DNA of 23,318 nt from an uncultured Streptococcus sp. (lineage in GTDB: Bacteria > Bacillota > Bacilli > Lactobacillales > Streptococcaceae): assembly GCA_934216185.1 (NCBI GenBank), contig CAKQBM010000007.1, positions 1-23,318 on the forward strand, read 5' to 3'. Under the pieces are notes generated by a model. The model saw only the letters and a list, made by a program, of their open reading frames with translations. It had not been told where the DNA came from and searched no databases. A program made the position numbers and the translations under genes. This document shows positions 1-8,740 of the stretch, piece by piece. Each line of letters opens with the position of its first letter. Position 1 is the stretch's first letter.

Positions 1-249
1 TTTATAAATTCCATCTACCGTATAAATGGTCAACAAGTTCTTATCGATATCTGCTAGAATAAGATCCTCAATTTTCACCATAACCAGATGATCATCCGTT
101 CGAATAGGAATGGCCACCTGATTGGTCGTTGAAAATTGTTCTAAATACTCCATGATTTCCCTTGCTTGGTCGGTTAACTGAGCTGCCTGAATTACAATAT
201 GTGGGTCCTTTTCTGAAAACTCTGCCTTCATTTCAAAACGAATCTTCAT
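1..249 (-). CDS. LytTR-family DNA-binding regulator, N-terminal part (runs off the window)
   Basis: The first 83 codons are present and the gene continues past the left edge. It begins MKIRFEMKAEF, and residues from about 50 (VAIPIRTDDHLVMVKIEDLI) match the start of a stand-alone LytTR DNA-binding domain with no receiver domain in front. The ATG follows GGAGAG at a normal distance and lies 18 nt after the upstream ABC permease stop, so it is the third gene of that operon. Known family: small LytTR proteins next to ABC-2 exporters, often with a DUF3021 membrane partner, act as transcriptional regulators of their own operon. The C-terminal recognition residues are not visible. The family call rests on the N-terminal pattern and the operon context. 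Confidence 0.7.
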   Translation of the reverse strand, partial: MKIRFEMKAEFSEKDPHIVIQAAQLTDQAREIMEYLEQFSTTNQVAIPIRTDDHLVMVKIEDLILADIDKNLLTIYTVDGIYK

Positions 250-267
250 TTTCTCTCCAATATACTT

Positions 268-1110
268 TTATTTTCTCTTGCTAAATACTTTAACAAATAA
301 AAGCCAAAGAAGAATAGCGACGAGACATATAATAACCACTATAAAGTATGTCTCTTCCTTTGTCAATAGTTCTTGCCAGTTGATTTGGATTCCCATTTTT
401 TCTTGAAATTCCTTTAACAATCTGCTATTTCCTGTAAATGCAGTCTCTAATGGTTCTTTCATTAAAATTTGTCTATAGAGAGAAGCAATATAAGTTGCAG
501 GGGTACCCTTAATGATAATCTGTGCAAAATCAGGTAAAACTCCAATAGGGACATAAGTTCCTACTAAAAATCCAGAAGCAGTTCCCACTATAGTTGCCAG
601 TTTGCCAAGGCTATCTACAGATTGAAAACGATAAATCAAGAGAATATTTATCAAACTTGAAAGCAGACTACTTAACAACATAATCAAAGCAATTTCCGGT
701 AAATGACTGATAACTGGACTTTCTTTAAAATAAAGCCCCATAACAGCAAACATAAACACCTGCATGACAAAAGAGATGGCAATACTACTGATTAGATAGG
801 ACACCTGTAAACCCCAGCTACCTAAATCTGTCAAGAAGAGATCTTGATCCACTTGATTTTCACGATCCTGTACCATTTGTGTAAGAGCCGTAAAACTGGT
901 TGTAATCCCAGTCACAGCCAAGGTCCCACCCATCAGCCAGTTATTTAAAAGGTTCGTATTATCAGGGAGTTGGGACCAAGCATCCGTCAAGTTCTTCTGC
1001 AAAAAAATGATATAAAGGAGGAAGGAAATCAATGCCCCCAATAATGAGAAAAATACTCCGGAACGATTACGAAAATATAAGATAAAATTCCGTTTCAATA
1101 AAGCTAACAT
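268..1110 (-). CDS. ABC-2 type transporter permease
   Basis: A 280-residue membrane protein with about six hydrophobic segments. The first is near residues 17-38; others lie near 60-80, 105-127, 138-160, 170-195 and 255-275. The N-terminus MLALLKRNFILYFRNRSGVF is typical of ABC-2 permeases: a short amphipathic segment, then a membrane helix. Its ATG overlaps the stop of the ATPase gene by one base (TAATG), showing translational coupling. With that ATPase it probably forms an exporter of a small molecule, peptide or drug; the substrate cannot be told from the sequence. A LytTR regulator gene follows directly. Confidence 0.85.
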   Translation of the reverse strand: MLALLKRNFILYFRNRSGVFFSLLGALISFLLYIIFLQKNLTDAWSQLPDNTNLLNNWLMGGTLAVTGITTSFTALTQMVQDRENQVDQDLFLTDLGSWGLQVSYLISSIAISFVMQVFMFAVMGLYFKESPVISHLPEIALIMLLSSLLSSLINILLIYRFQSVDSLGKLATIVGTASGFLVGTYVPIGVLPDFAQIIIKGTPATYIASLYRQILMKEPLETAFTGNSRLLKEFQEKMGIQINWQELLTKEETYFIVVIICLVAILLWLLFVKVFSKRK

Positions 1111-1976
1111 TAGCGAACCTCTCTTCCTGTAAGTGCAATAAAGGCATCATCCATAGTACCTGGACGAAACTCAAAAGAATCAATTTCTTCTCGAACTTTT
1201 GCCAAATATTCAATAGCTTCCAGTGATGTCCTTGGATAAAAAAGATATTTCAACTCATTTTCTTCCTTTACTGTCATTCCAATCTGTAGCAACTTTTCTA
1301 AATCCTTCATTTCTTTAAAACGAATTTTTAGAATATTAGATGCATACTGACTTTTAATAGCCGTCGCAGAACCTTGCGCAATCACTTTCCCATGATCAAC
1401 GATATAAATCTGATTTGCTTCATCCGCTTCATCCAGATAATGAGTCGTTAAGATAATAGTCATCCCTTCATCCTTTTGTAGTCGAGACAGTAAATCCCAA
1501 ATGGCTTTGCGAGTCTGAATATCTAGACCTGTCGTTGGTTCATCTAAGAAAAGAATATCTGGCTGTGAAAGAAGAGCACGCGCAATATCAACCCTACGTT
1601 TTTGCCCACCTGACAAAGTCCCATATAGTTGCTTTTGGAAAGCAGTCAAACCCAGTTGATGGATCAAATCATCCACACGACTTGCTGCAATCTCCTTATA
1701 CTGTTGAGCACGAATCGTAAGATTTTCTCTAACCGTCAACATCTCATCCAGTACACTAGCTTGAAAAACAACTCCGATTTTCGTATTTGGCGCATATCGA
1801 ATCTGACCTTGTGTCGGCTTTTTCAAACCGATTAACATGGAAATGGTGGTTGATTTCCCTGCACCATTAGGACCCAAAATAGCATTAAAACTCCCTTTTT
1901 CAAACTCTAACTGAATATCGTCAACAGCCATATAATCGCCGTACCGTTTAGTCAAATGTTTAGCTTGTAAAATCAT
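1110..1976 (-). CDS. ABC-2 type transporter ATP-binding protein
   Basis: A 288-residue nucleotide-binding subunit. Numbered from the chosen start: Walker A GPNGAGKS at 35-42, signature LSGGQ at 121-125, Walker B ILFLDE at 141-146 and switch histidine H179 in TTHYLDEAD. The C-terminal ~70 residues form a divergent accessory segment of the type seen in ABC-2 ATPases. The open frame continues 42 codons upstream, but the ATG at 1976 is chosen because AGGAGG lies 8 nt before it and conserved ABC sequence (ILQAKHLTKRYG) begins there. The upstream codons also cover the leuS terminator region and look non-coding. The gene couples to the permease through TAATG. Confidence 0.9.
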   Translation of the reverse strand: MILQAKHLTKRYGDYMAVDDIQLEFEKGSFNAILGPNGAGKSTTISMLIGLKKPTQGQIRYAPNTKIGVVFQASVLDEMLTVRENLTIRAQQYKEIAASRVDDLIHQLGLTAFQKQLYGTLSGGQKRRVDIARALLSQPDILFLDEPTTGLDIQTRKAIWDLLSRLQKDEGMTIILTTHYLDEADEANQIYIVDHGKVIAQGSATAIKSQYASNILKIRFKEMKDLEKLLQIGMTVKEENELKYLFYPRTSLEAIEYLAKVREEIDSFEFRPGTMDDAFIALTGREVR

Positions 1977-2104
1977 ATTTATTTCCTCCTCTTTATCTAA
2001 CCAGTTTAACAAAAAGTATGAAAGAAAAATCGACTTTTGAGATAAGTGGTTAAAATGAGATGTTAAGTGGTGAGATGATGGAAACAGAATTATATTTTTC
2101 ATTC

Positions 2105-2136
2105 AAAAAATCCCCCAGATTCTACTCTGAAGGATT
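2105..2136 (-). terminator. Rho-independent terminator of leuS
   Basis: On the minus strand AATCCTTCAGA pairs with TCTGGGGGATT (11 pairs, two of them G-U) around the loop GTAGAA, followed by TTTTTT. It lies about 90 nt after the leuS stop and before the ABC operon, so it separates the two units. Confidence 0.85.
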
Positions 2137-2142
2137 CCTATC

Positions 2143-2175
2143 TTATTTCAAAACGGTATTGACGAGTTTAACTGG
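2143..2175 (-). other. leuS C-terminal tail-like remnant in the leuS 3' UTR
   Basis: Read on the minus strand in the same frame as leuS, this stretch gives PVKLVNTVLK-stop. The real end of LeuS is [14 protein letters not shown]. By hand count 23 of 33 bases match, and several differences are synonymous third-position changes (GTT/GTC, AAG/AAA, CCG/CCA). No stop codon lies between the leuS stop at 2227-2229 and this second stop. It could be a remnant of another leuS 3' end left by recombination or duplication. The match is short, so chance is not excluded. Confidence 0.45.
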
Positions 2176-2226
2176 CTCAAACAGTTTAGTAAACTGTCCG
2201 AGATTTGAAACCAGCAAATAAATTGG

Positions 2227-4728
2227 TTACTTCGTTACAATATTAACGAGTTTATTCGGTACCGCAATCACTTTCACGATTTCCTTACCGTCAATTTCTG
2301 CTTTAACTTTTTCGTCAGCCAGAGCAATTGCTTGCAATTCTTCACGTGAGAGGTCTTTAGCGACCATGAGTTTGGCACGGACTTTTCCTTTGATTTGGAC
2401 AACGATTTCGATTTCGTCTTCAACCAATTTACTTTCGTCCCATGTTGGCCAAGCCACGTAAGAGATTGATTCACCTGTTGCTGCAACAGTTTGCCAGAGC
2501 TCTTCTGCCAAGTGAGGGGCAAATGGAGCAATCAATTGGACGAAGCCTTTGGCATAGTCCACATAGAGTTTATCTTCCTTGTTAGCAGCGTTGACAAAGA
2601 CCATAAGTTGGGCAATAGCTGTGTTGAATTTCATAGACTCGATTTGCTCAGTGACAGATTTAACGGTTTCGTTATAAACCTTGTCAAGGGCACCATTGTT
2701 TTCCGCAACGATTTCTTTACTTGTAATCAAACGGTAAACACGGTCAAGGAATTTACGACTTCCTTCCAGACCTTCTTCTGACCAAGCGATGGAAGCATCA
2801 AGTGGGCCCATGAACATTTCATAGACACGAAGGGTATCGGCACCGTATTGTTCCACCACATCGTCTGGGTTAACAACGTTCTTGAGCGATTTAGACATCT
2901 TGGCTGGTGCTTGCTCCAACTCTTCTCCTGTTTCCACATGGAAGAAGGAACCATCACGTTTTTCAACCTTGTCGGTTGCCACAAGAGCCCCACGGTGGTC
3001 ACGGTAGCTTGTTCCCAAGATCATTCCTTGGTTAAAGAGTTTTTGGAATGGTTCCTTAGTTGGAACGACACCGAGGTCATAGAGGAATTTGTGCCAGAAA
3101 CGAGCATAAAGCAAGTGAAGAACGGCATGCTCTGCACCACCCACGTAAATATCTACTGGCAACCATTGTTTGAGAAGGTCCTCATCAGCCAATTTCTCAG
3201 TATTGTGTGGGTCAATATAGCGGAGGTAATACCAGCTTGAACCAGCCCATTGTGGCATGGTGTTTGTTTCACGACGACCCTTGACACCATCTTCACGAGT
3301 CACTTCAAGCCAGCCTGTCAAGTTAGCTAGTGGACTTTCTCCAGTACCTGAAGGACGGATATCCTTGGTTACAGGCAAGACAAGTGGCAATTCACTTTCA
3401 GGAACAGCTGTTGAAGTTCCATCTTCCCAATGAATGATTGGAATTGGTTCACCCCAGTAACGTTGACGGCTAAAGAGCCAGTCGCGAAGACGGTAGGTCA
3501 CCTTCTCCTGACCACAGCCTTTTTCTTCCAACCAAGCCACAATCTTAGCAATAGCAGCTTCTTTGTTCAATCCATCTAGGAAGTCTGAATTAACATGAAG
3601 TCCATCTTCTGTGTAGGCAGCTTCTTCAACGTTTCCACCTTCAAGCACTTCTACGATTGGAAGGTCAAATTGTTTGGCAAATTCCCAGTCACGTTGATCA
3701 TGAGCAGGTACAGCCATTACCGCACCTGTTCCATAACTAGCAAGAACATAGTCCGCAATCCAGATTGGAATTTCCTTGCCATTTACAGGGTTGATGGCAT
3801 AAGCACCAGTCCAAACCCCTGTTTTTTCCTTAGCAAGGTCTGTACGAGCCAAGTCTGATTTCAGACTAGCTTGGTGTTTGTAGTCTGCTACAGCCTCTGC
3901 TTGCTCCGGACTTGTGATAGCGTCAACCAAGTCATGCTCAGGAGCCAAGACAGTGAAAGTCGCACCGAAAAGGGTGTCCGGACGAGTGGTAAAGACTGTG
4001 AATTCCTTGTCTGTTCCCTTAACTTTAAAAGTTACATTGGCACCAGTTGATTTCCCAATCCAGTTGCGCTGCATGTCCTTGATAGACTCTGGCCAATCAA
4101 GTTCGTCTAAGTCATTAAGCAAACGCTCCGCATAGGCCGTGATTTTAAGCATCCATTGGCGCATTGGTTTGCGGACAACTGGATAGCCTCCACGCTCAGA
4201 TGTTCCATCTGGAAGAACTTCTTCGTTGGCGATGGCTGTTCCCAATTCTTCCACCCAGTTTACTGGCACTTCCGCTTCATAGGCCAAGCCTTTTTCGTAA
4301 AGCTTAGTGAAAATCCATTGCGTCCACTTGTAGTAGTTTGGATCTGTTGTATTGACTTCACGATCCCAGTCGTAAGAAAATCCAAGCGCATTGATTTGAC
4401 GTTTGAAGTTGGCAATGTTCTCAGCTGTAAATTCTGCTGGGTCATTACCAGTATCCATAGCGTATTGCTCCGCAGGCAAACCAAAAGCATCCCAACCCAT
4501 TGGGTGAAGGACATTGTAGCCTTGCGCACGTTTGTAACGGCTGAGGATATCCGTTGCTGTGTAACCTTCTGGGTGTCCTACGTGCAGACCCGCTCCAGAT
4601 GGATAAGGGAACATATCAAGAGCATAAAACTTCGGTTTTGATGCATCTGTTCCTGTCTTAAATGTATGATGTTCTGCCCAGTAGCCCTGCCACTTAGGCT
4701 CAATTTCTTTATGATTGTAAAAACTCAT
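2227..4728 (-). CDS. leuS: Leucyl-tRNA synthetase
   Basis: A cytoplasmic class Ia aminoacyl-tRNA synthetase that charges tRNA-Leu with leucine. The 833 residues are the expected bacterial length. The HIGH-type motif is HVGH at 49-52, following [11 protein letters not shown]. The inserted CP1 editing domain spans roughly 220-420 and contains the T-rich editing-site motif [17 protein letters not shown] lies in the catalytic core, KMSKS is at 610-614, and the anticodon-binding helical domain and small C-terminal domain follow. The ATG at 4728 is preceded by GGAGAGAG. The gene is monocistronic, with an extended -10 promoter at 4757-4765 and a terminator at 2105-2136. The leader is only about 20 nt, so it has no T-box. 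It is divergent from the sensor kinase gene. Confidence 0.98.
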   Translation of the reverse strand: MSFYNHKEIEPKWQGYWAEHHTFKTGTDASKPKFYALDMFPYPSGAGLHVGHPEGYTATDILSRYKRAQGYNVLHPMGWDAFGLPAEQYAMDTGNDPAEFTAENIANFKRQINALGFSYDWDREVNTTDPNYYKWTQWIFTKLYEKGLAYEAEVPVNWVEELGTAIANEEVLPDGTSERGGYPVVRKPMRQWMLKITAYAERLLNDLDELDWPESIKDMQRNWIGKSTGANVTFKVKGTDKEFTVFTTRPDTLFGATFTVLAPEHDLVDAITSPEQAEAVADYKHQASLKSDLARTDLAKEKTGVWTGAYAINPVNGKEIPIWIADYVLASYGTGAVMAVPAHDQRDWEFAKQFDLPIVEVLEGGNVEEAAYTEDGLHVNSDFLDGLNKEAAIAKIVAWLEEKGCGQEKVTYRLRDWLFSRQRYWGEPIPIIHWEDGTSTAVPESELPLVLPVTKDIRPSGTGESPLANLTGWLEVTREDGVKGRRETNTMPQWAGSSWYYLRYIDPHNTEKLADEDLLKQWLPVDIYVGGAEHAVLHLLYARFWHKFLYDLGVVPTKEPFQKLFNQGMILGTSYRDHRGALVATDKVEKRDGSFFHVETGEELEQAPAKMSKSLKNVVNPDDVVEQYGADTLRVYEMFMGPLDASIAWSEEGLEGSRKFLDRVYRLITSKEIVAENNGALDKVYNETVKSVTEQIESMKFNTAIAQLMVFVNAANKEDKLYVDYAKGFVQLIAPFAPHLAEELWQTVAATGESISYVAWPTWDESKLVEDEIEIVVQIKGKVRAKLMVAKDLSREELQAIALADEKVKAEIDGKEIVKVIAVPNKLVNIVTK

Positions 4729-4756
4729 GGTCTCTCTCCAATTTTGTGATGTTACT

Positions 4757-4765
4757 ATTATACCA
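4757..4765 (-). promoter_or_regulatory. Extended -10 promoter of leuS
   Basis: On the minus strand TGGTATAAT lies about 30 nt before the leuS ATG. No good -35 box is seen at 16-18 nt, as is common for TGn-extended promoters in pneumococcal relatives. Confidence 0.7.
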
Positions 4766-4814
4766 TTTTTGAGGGAATTTGGTCTCGTTCTATTCTATAC
4801 TTTTCTATTTTACC

Positions 4815-4843
4815 TTGCTCTAAAATTTTTAAACTGCTATACT
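4815..4843 (+). promoter_or_regulatory. Promoter of the sensor kinase/response regulator operon
   Basis: TTGCTC and TATACT are separated by exactly 17 nt. The -10 box lies about 32 nt before the histidine kinase ATG, which has a strong AAGGAGGT at 4863-4870. This suggests constitutive vegetative transcription of the two-component genes. Confidence 0.7.
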
Positions 4844-4875
4844 TATAACAGAAAACCCTTCCAAGGAGGTAGCGA

Positions 4876-6525
4876 ATGTCTCATTCCTTTAAAAAATCTC
4901 TCCAAAAAGAAATTCTTCATAGAAGCTCTATCGCAGCCTTTGTGACCTCTCTTTTACTACTCATTTTACTTTTTGGTTTTTCCTATTTTTTACAAAAGCA
5001 ACAACTCTCCAAAGATACGAGACAGATTGTCAAACAGGTTCAAGAAATGAAAAAAGCAAATAATGAACTCCTGACTACTATGAACCATAAAATGATTCCT
5101 GGATTTTTGGATGGTAAACACACAGAACGAGAAGTCTTTAGCTTATTTTACGAGACAAAAGCTAAATTAAAACTTAGTTCTGACCTCATTATCCTAAGTG
5201 ATACAGGTGAATTACTATTTAGTACTAATCGAAATCATCAAGAAAGTATTTTATCTCCCTACTATCTAAAATTGCTCATTCAAAATCCTTCTCAAGAAAA
5301 AGTGACAGAAAAAATTGCACTCTCTTCAGACAAGCAACACTACACACTCTTTATCAAACCACTACTTCAAAACCAACGAATTAAGGCCTATACTATTGCT
5401 TTCGTAAATGAGAATGATTTCATCTCAAGTTTCCCAATGATCAATTCCAAATACATCATTACCGATAGCTTTGGAAATATGTTTTCTAACAATACAAATC
5501 AGTTCACTCGTTCCACTCTTGAAAAATTTGATGAAAAACTCCTACACTCTCGCACCCACTGGTATGCGAACGAACCGCTTATTGTTCAAAAAGAAAAAGT
5601 CGGTGCTATTTTTTCAATCTATACTTTTCAATCCTTCTTTCCCATTCCTAGCTTACTCGGCCTAGCCTCCATTCTCACCTTATGTATATTCTTCCTCTAC
5701 TTCTGGCAAGCAAGACGAATTGCTCATAAAATTGCCACACACAATGCTGTTCCTATTGAAAGTTTGGTTTACCAACTTCAAGAAATTCCTAAACAAGCAG
5801 AAAAAAGGCTTTCTCTACAAACAGGTGATGAGTTTGAGTTTATGGCAGAAAAAATCAACAATATGTTGTACGAATTAGATCAACTTCATCAGAAAATGTT
5901 GACCATAGAAAAAGAAAAGTGGATTTTTGAAAGAAAAATGCTGGAAGCTCAGTTCAATCCTCATTTTCTCTACAATACACTTGAGACGATTAAAATCACT
6001 TCTTTAATGGATGCAAATCTCACACAAGACCTAATTCAAAATCTCACGCGCATTCTTCGCTACAGTATCACCGATTTAGAAAAAGAAACAACCATTTGTC
6101 AGGATTTAAAGATTATAGAGGATTACCTGATTATTCATAAGATTCGTTTTGAGCACTTTTCTTATGATATTGTCTGTCCAGAAACTGTCGATAATCAGCC
6201 TATCCCTAAGCTTTTCTTGCTTCCTCTAGTAGAAAATGCTATAAAATATGGGATGCAATACCGTATTGATCTTCATATAGATATCCAAATTACCTTGGAA
6301 GAAGATTCTCTAACTTTTTTGGTCAAGGATAATGCCGGAGGGCTCACAAAACAAGAGCGACTCACTATTTTAGACTCTTTAGAAAGCCCTCATACCCAGC
6401 ATGGTATCGTTAACAGCTACAAACGATTGAGCAATTTCTTTTCTGATGTCCAGCTAGATTTAGGAGTCAATCACCAAGGAGAAACTTGGGTCAAATTTGT
6501 AACGAAAGGACTAACTCATGTTTAA
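4876..6525 (+). CDS. YesM/LytS-type sensor histidine kinase
   Basis: A 549-residue membrane kinase. The first membrane helix is at about 18-40, followed by an extracellular sensor region of about 210 residues and a second helix at about 255-275. A HAMP-like linker with coiled-coil character runs to about 345. The His_kinase (PF06580-type) motif is QFNPHFLYNTLE with phospho-acceptor H363. The ATPase domain has the N-box ENAIKYG (E453/N454) and a DNAGG loop at 485-489. The ATG follows AAGGAGGT. The 3' end overlaps the response regulator gene by 8 bases. In HptS and other YesM-type kinases the extracellular domain often works with a solute-binding protein; here such a gene follows the pair. Substrate and signal are not shown by the sequence. 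Confidence 0.93.
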   Translation: MSHSFKKSLQKEILHRSSIAAFVTSLLLLILLFGFSYFLQKQQLSKDTRQIVKQVQEMKKANNELLTTMNHKMIPGFLDGKHTEREVFSLFYETKAKLKLSSDLIILSDTGELLFSTNRNHQESILSPYYLKLLIQNPSQEKVTEKIALSSDKQHYTLFIKPLLQNQRIKAYTIAFVNENDFISSFPMINSKYIITDSFGNMFSNNTNQFTRSTLEKFDEKLLHSRTHWYANEPLIVQKEKVGAIFSIYTFQSFFPIPSLLGLASILTLCIFFLYFWQARRIAHKIATHNAVPIESLVYQLQEIPKQAEKRLSLQTGDEFEFMAEKINNMLYELDQLHQKMLTIEKEKWIFERKMLEAQFNPHFLYNTLETIKITSLMDANLTQDLIQNLTRILRYSITDLEKETTICQDLKIIEDYLIIHKIRFEHFSYDIVCPETVDNQPIPKLFLLPLVENAIKYGMQYRIDLHIDIQITLEEDSLTFLVKDNAGGLTKQERLTILDSLESPHTQHGIVNSYKRLSNFFSDVQLDLGVNHQGETWVKFVTKGLTHV

Positions 6526-7288
6526 GCTTATCATCGTAGAAGATGAACACCTCATTCGAAAATGGCTAGAAATTGCCGTAGACTACTCTGCCTTAGGCAT
6601 CCAAGTCGTAGGAACTGCCAGTCACGGTCAAGAGGGAATGAAACTCATCCAAGAAAAAGAACCTCATATTGTCTTAACAGACATCACCATGCCAATTATG
6701 GATGCTTTCATGATGTTCGAAGCCACTCGTACTCTCTCCTATGAAAAAGTTATCTTATCAGGTTATAACGATTTTCAAAATGCCAAAAAAGCCATGCAAT
6801 ATGGGGCAGTTGATTTTCTATCCAAACCAATTGATACCAAGGAATTGACAGAATGTCTTCATAAAATTGTTTTGCGATTACGAGTTAGTACTTATCAAGA
6901 AACTCCTTTTTTAGAAGAATATCAAACTTTACTCACCTCTATCCAACAAGTCGATACACAAAACCAAATCATTCAACAAATTCTGGAATTTGTTCATCAA
7001 CACTACTGTATGCACTTTACCATTTCTACCATTGCAGAGAATCTAGGGTATAGCGAAAGTTATCTATATAAGGTTATCAAAGAAGACTTCCCAATGACGC
7101 TAAATGAATATATCTTACGCTACCGCCTCAAGCAAGCTATAGATAAAATAGCTGAGTCCCCCAATTCTCCCTTAAGTGATATCTCTGAACAAGTTGGATT
7201 TTCAGACTATAAATATTTTGCCAAAGTTTTTAAAAAGTATCTCCATATTTCTCCAAAAGAATTAAAACTCATGGATAAAAACCATTGA
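6518..7288 (+). CDS. YesN-type response regulator, receiver plus AraC-type DNA-binding domain
   Basis: A 256-residue transcription factor. The receiver domain (about 1-120) has acidic pocket E8/D9, phosphorylation site D55 in VLTDITMP, S81 and K103 in SKP. The usual glycine after MPxMD is replaced by alanine (MDAF). The C-terminal ~100 residues hold two AraC-family helix-turn-helix units: FTISTIAENLGYSESYLYKV, then LSDISEQVGFSDYKYFAKVF. It is translated from an ATG inside the kinase gene, with AAAGGA at 6505-6510, so the pair is coupled. A terminator follows. Likely targets are the promoters of the two downstream lipoprotein genes, which share a TGTAGA/CTCTA element; that is inference. Confidence 0.93.
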   Translation: MFKLIIVEDEHLIRKWLEIAVDYSALGIQVVGTASHGQEGMKLIQEKEPHIVLTDITMPIMDAFMMFEATRTLSYEKVILSGYNDFQNAKKAMQYGAVDFLSKPIDTKELTECLHKIVLRLRVSTYQETPFLEEYQTLLTSIQQVDTQNQIIQQILEFVHQHYCMHFTISTIAENLGYSESYLYKVIKEDFPMTLNEYILRYRLKQAIDKIAESPNSPLSDISEQVGFSDYKYFAKVFKKYLHISPKELKLMDKNH

Positions 7289-7291
7289 TGT

Positions 7292-7325
7292 AAAAGGATT
7301 GCTCAACTCAGGCAATCTTTTTATT
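7292..7325 (+). terminator. Terminator of the two-component operon
   Basis: GATTGC (7297-7302) pairs with GCAATC (7312-7317), extended by A-T and G-U pairs, and is followed by a T-rich run from 7318. It starts a few bases after the response regulator stop. Confidence 0.75.
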
Positions 7326-7332
7326 TTGTACT

Positions 7333-7440
7333 TATACTAGAGTACTAGAGCAAACTAGGAAACTAGTTACAAGCTGCTCAAATCATAGCTTTGATATTGC
7401 AGATAAAATGAGGTGCTTTGAAGAGGTTTCCCATCGAAAT
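7333..7440 (+). repeat. Decayed BOX repeat (boxC-like plus partial boxA)
   Basis: AGAGCAAACTAGGAAACTAG is identical to the same stretch in the full BOX at 12701-12899. It is followed by a diverged GCTGCTCAAA...GCTTTGA...TTGCAGATA and then a boxA-end-like GTGCTTTGAAGAGGTTT. The boxB unit and most of boxA are missing. It lies in the 307-nt gap between the response regulator and the first lipoprotein gene. The rest of the gap, up to about 7500, shows nothing I can name. Confidence 0.6.
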
Positions 7441-7524
7441 CCCAGCTACAGTTTACCCATCCTTGCTCGAGACACCCATTTTCTATTTCCCGTTTTAGAT
7501 TTCTTTAAGGTTTTTATTATATCC

Positions 7525-7555
7525 TGTAGAACTCTACAATTTAAAAACATTAACA
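7525..7555 (+). promoter_or_regulatory. Candidate operator region of the first lipoprotein gene
   Basis: TGTAGA-AC-TCTACA (7525-7538) is a perfect dyad overlapping a possible -10 TACAAT (7535-7540). Directly after it TTAAAAACATTAACA (7541-7555) resembles the cre-like site before the second lipoprotein gene, but with a broken central CG. The ATG at 7596 is preceded by AAGGAGA at 7584-7590. Function is inferred only from similarity between the two upstream regions. Confidence 0.35.
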
Positions 7556-7595
7556 ATATAGGTAGAGAAAATGTTCGTAAAAAAAGGAGATACTT

Positions 7596-8636
7596 ATGAA
7601 AAAAATACTATTCTTTCTCTCTTGTAGCTGGATATTCCTTTCTTTATCAGGATGTTCTTCACCTATAGAAGCAGAAACTAGCGCTGAAAAAGATTCAGAT
7701 AACACTTTGGTTGTCTACTCGCCTAACCCTGAAGACCTTATCGAAGAAACAATCCCAACCTTCGAAGAAAAATATGGTATTAAGGTTGACTTAGTACAAG
7801 CCAGCACTGGTGAATTATTCAAAAAAGCTGAGGCTGAAAAAGAATCCCCTGTAGCCGATGTCATTTTCGGAGGCTCCTACGCCCTCTTCTCTTCTAACGA
7901 AAATCTTTTTGAACCTTATATTTCTCAAGAGAACGACCAAATAATCCCTGAATATCAAAATAAAACCGGATTCTACACGCCTTATACACTTGATGTCAGT
8001 GTCATCATTGCCAATTCAGCTCTTACAAAAGATATTAAAATTGAAGGCTACAATGATCTACTCAATCCTAAGTTAAAAGGAAAAATCGCTACTGCTGATC
8101 CAAGTAATGCTTCTAGCGCCTTTGCTCAATTGACAAACATGCTTGTCGATCAAGGTGGATACGAAAATGAACAAGCTTGGACCTATGTAAAAAATCTATT
8201 TACCCTAGTAGATGGAAAAATTGCATCTAGTTCTTCGAATGTTTACAAAGCTGTCGCCGATGGAGAAATGGCTGTAGGACTCACCTATGAAGATCCTGCC
8301 TTAAAACTCTTAAACGACGGAGTTGATGTAAAAGTTATTTATCCAAAAGAAGGTACCGTCTTTTTACCTGGTAACGCAGCTATCATCAAAAATGCCAAAC
8401 ACATGGAAAACGCTAAGAAATTTATCGATTTCCTTCTTTCTCAAGAAATTCAAGATAAGCTAGGAACTGAAACAACAATCAGACCCATTCGTAAAAACGC
8501 TAAAACCAATAAAAATATGAAGGCTATGACAGAAATCAATATTGCCACTGAAGATTCAGATTATGTCATCAAGAACAAATCCGCTATTCTTAAAAAGTAC
8601 AATGATATTTTTACAGATATCCAATCTAAAAAATAA
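7596..8636 (+). CDS. Fbp/Afu-like extracellular solute-binding lipoprotein (paralogue 1)
   Basis: A 346-residue lipoprotein with a signal peptide and lipobox LSGC (acylated C20). The mature part is a type-II periplasmic-binding fold of the ferric/sugar-phosphate group: VVYSPN, TGELFKK, VADVIFGGSY, GKIATADPSN, KAVADGEMAVGL and EGTVFLPGNAAI. By eye about two thirds of its residues match the second lipoprotein encoded just downstream. It has no adjacent tyrosine pair, which classical FbpA proteins use to hold Fe3+. It follows the two-component genes and is not directly coupled to the transporter genes. By analogy with HptA it may present a ligand to the sensor kinase; an additional transporter subunit is the alternative. 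Confidence 0.88.
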   Translation: MKKILFFLSCSWIFLSLSGCSSPIEAETSAEKDSDNTLVVYSPNPEDLIEETIPTFEEKYGIKVDLVQASTGELFKKAEAEKESPVADVIFGGSYALFSSNENLFEPYISQENDQIIPEYQNKTGFYTPYTLDVSVIIANSALTKDIKIEGYNDLLNPKLKGKIATADPSNASSAFAQLTNMLVDQGGYENEQAWTYVKNLFTLVDGKIASSSSNVYKAVADGEMAVGLTYEDPALKLLNDGVDVKVIYPKEGTVFLPGNAAIIKNAKHMENAKKFIDFLLSQEIQDKLGTETTIRPIRKNAKTNKNMKAMTEINIATEDSDYVIKNKSAILKKYNDIFTDIQSKK

Positions 8637-8698
8637 CATTTAACTTTCTAATGATTAACTGTCGAATCCTACTATAAAATCAAAAAGATTACTTCCGT

Positions 8699-8727
8699 TT
8701 TTGTAGAGAATTTTACTCTAATAGAAT
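8699..8727 (+). promoter_or_regulatory. Candidate promoter with dyad element for the second lipoprotein gene
   Basis: TTTTGT and TAGAAT are 17 nt apart. Between them lies TGTAGAG-N7-CTCTA (8702-8720), which recalls the TGTAGA/TCTACA dyad before the first lipoprotein gene. The 162-nt gap between the two lipoprotein genes has no clear terminator, so read-through from upstream is also possible. Confidence 0.35.
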
Positions 8728-8740
8728 AGGATTATCGGTT

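Noticed and set aside
1977..2040. Promoter of the ABC-2/LytTR operon.
   Set aside because: Several weak TTnnnn/TAnnnT combinations exist upstream of 1976, but none has good boxes at proper spacing, so no site is reported.
1977..2102. 42-codon N-terminal extension of the ABC-2 ATPase.
   Set aside because: It has no family similarity, covers the region next to the leuS terminator, and a strong AGGAGG points to the ATG at 1976.
2491..4641. Several long plus-strand open frames opposite leuS.
   Set aside because: They are antisense shadows of a highly conserved gene, without ribosome-binding sites or recognisable products.
4729..4756. Possible T-box leader for leuS.
   Set aside because: The extended -10 box lies about 30 nt from the ATG, so the leader is far too short for a T-box, and no specifier or antiterminator elements are seen.
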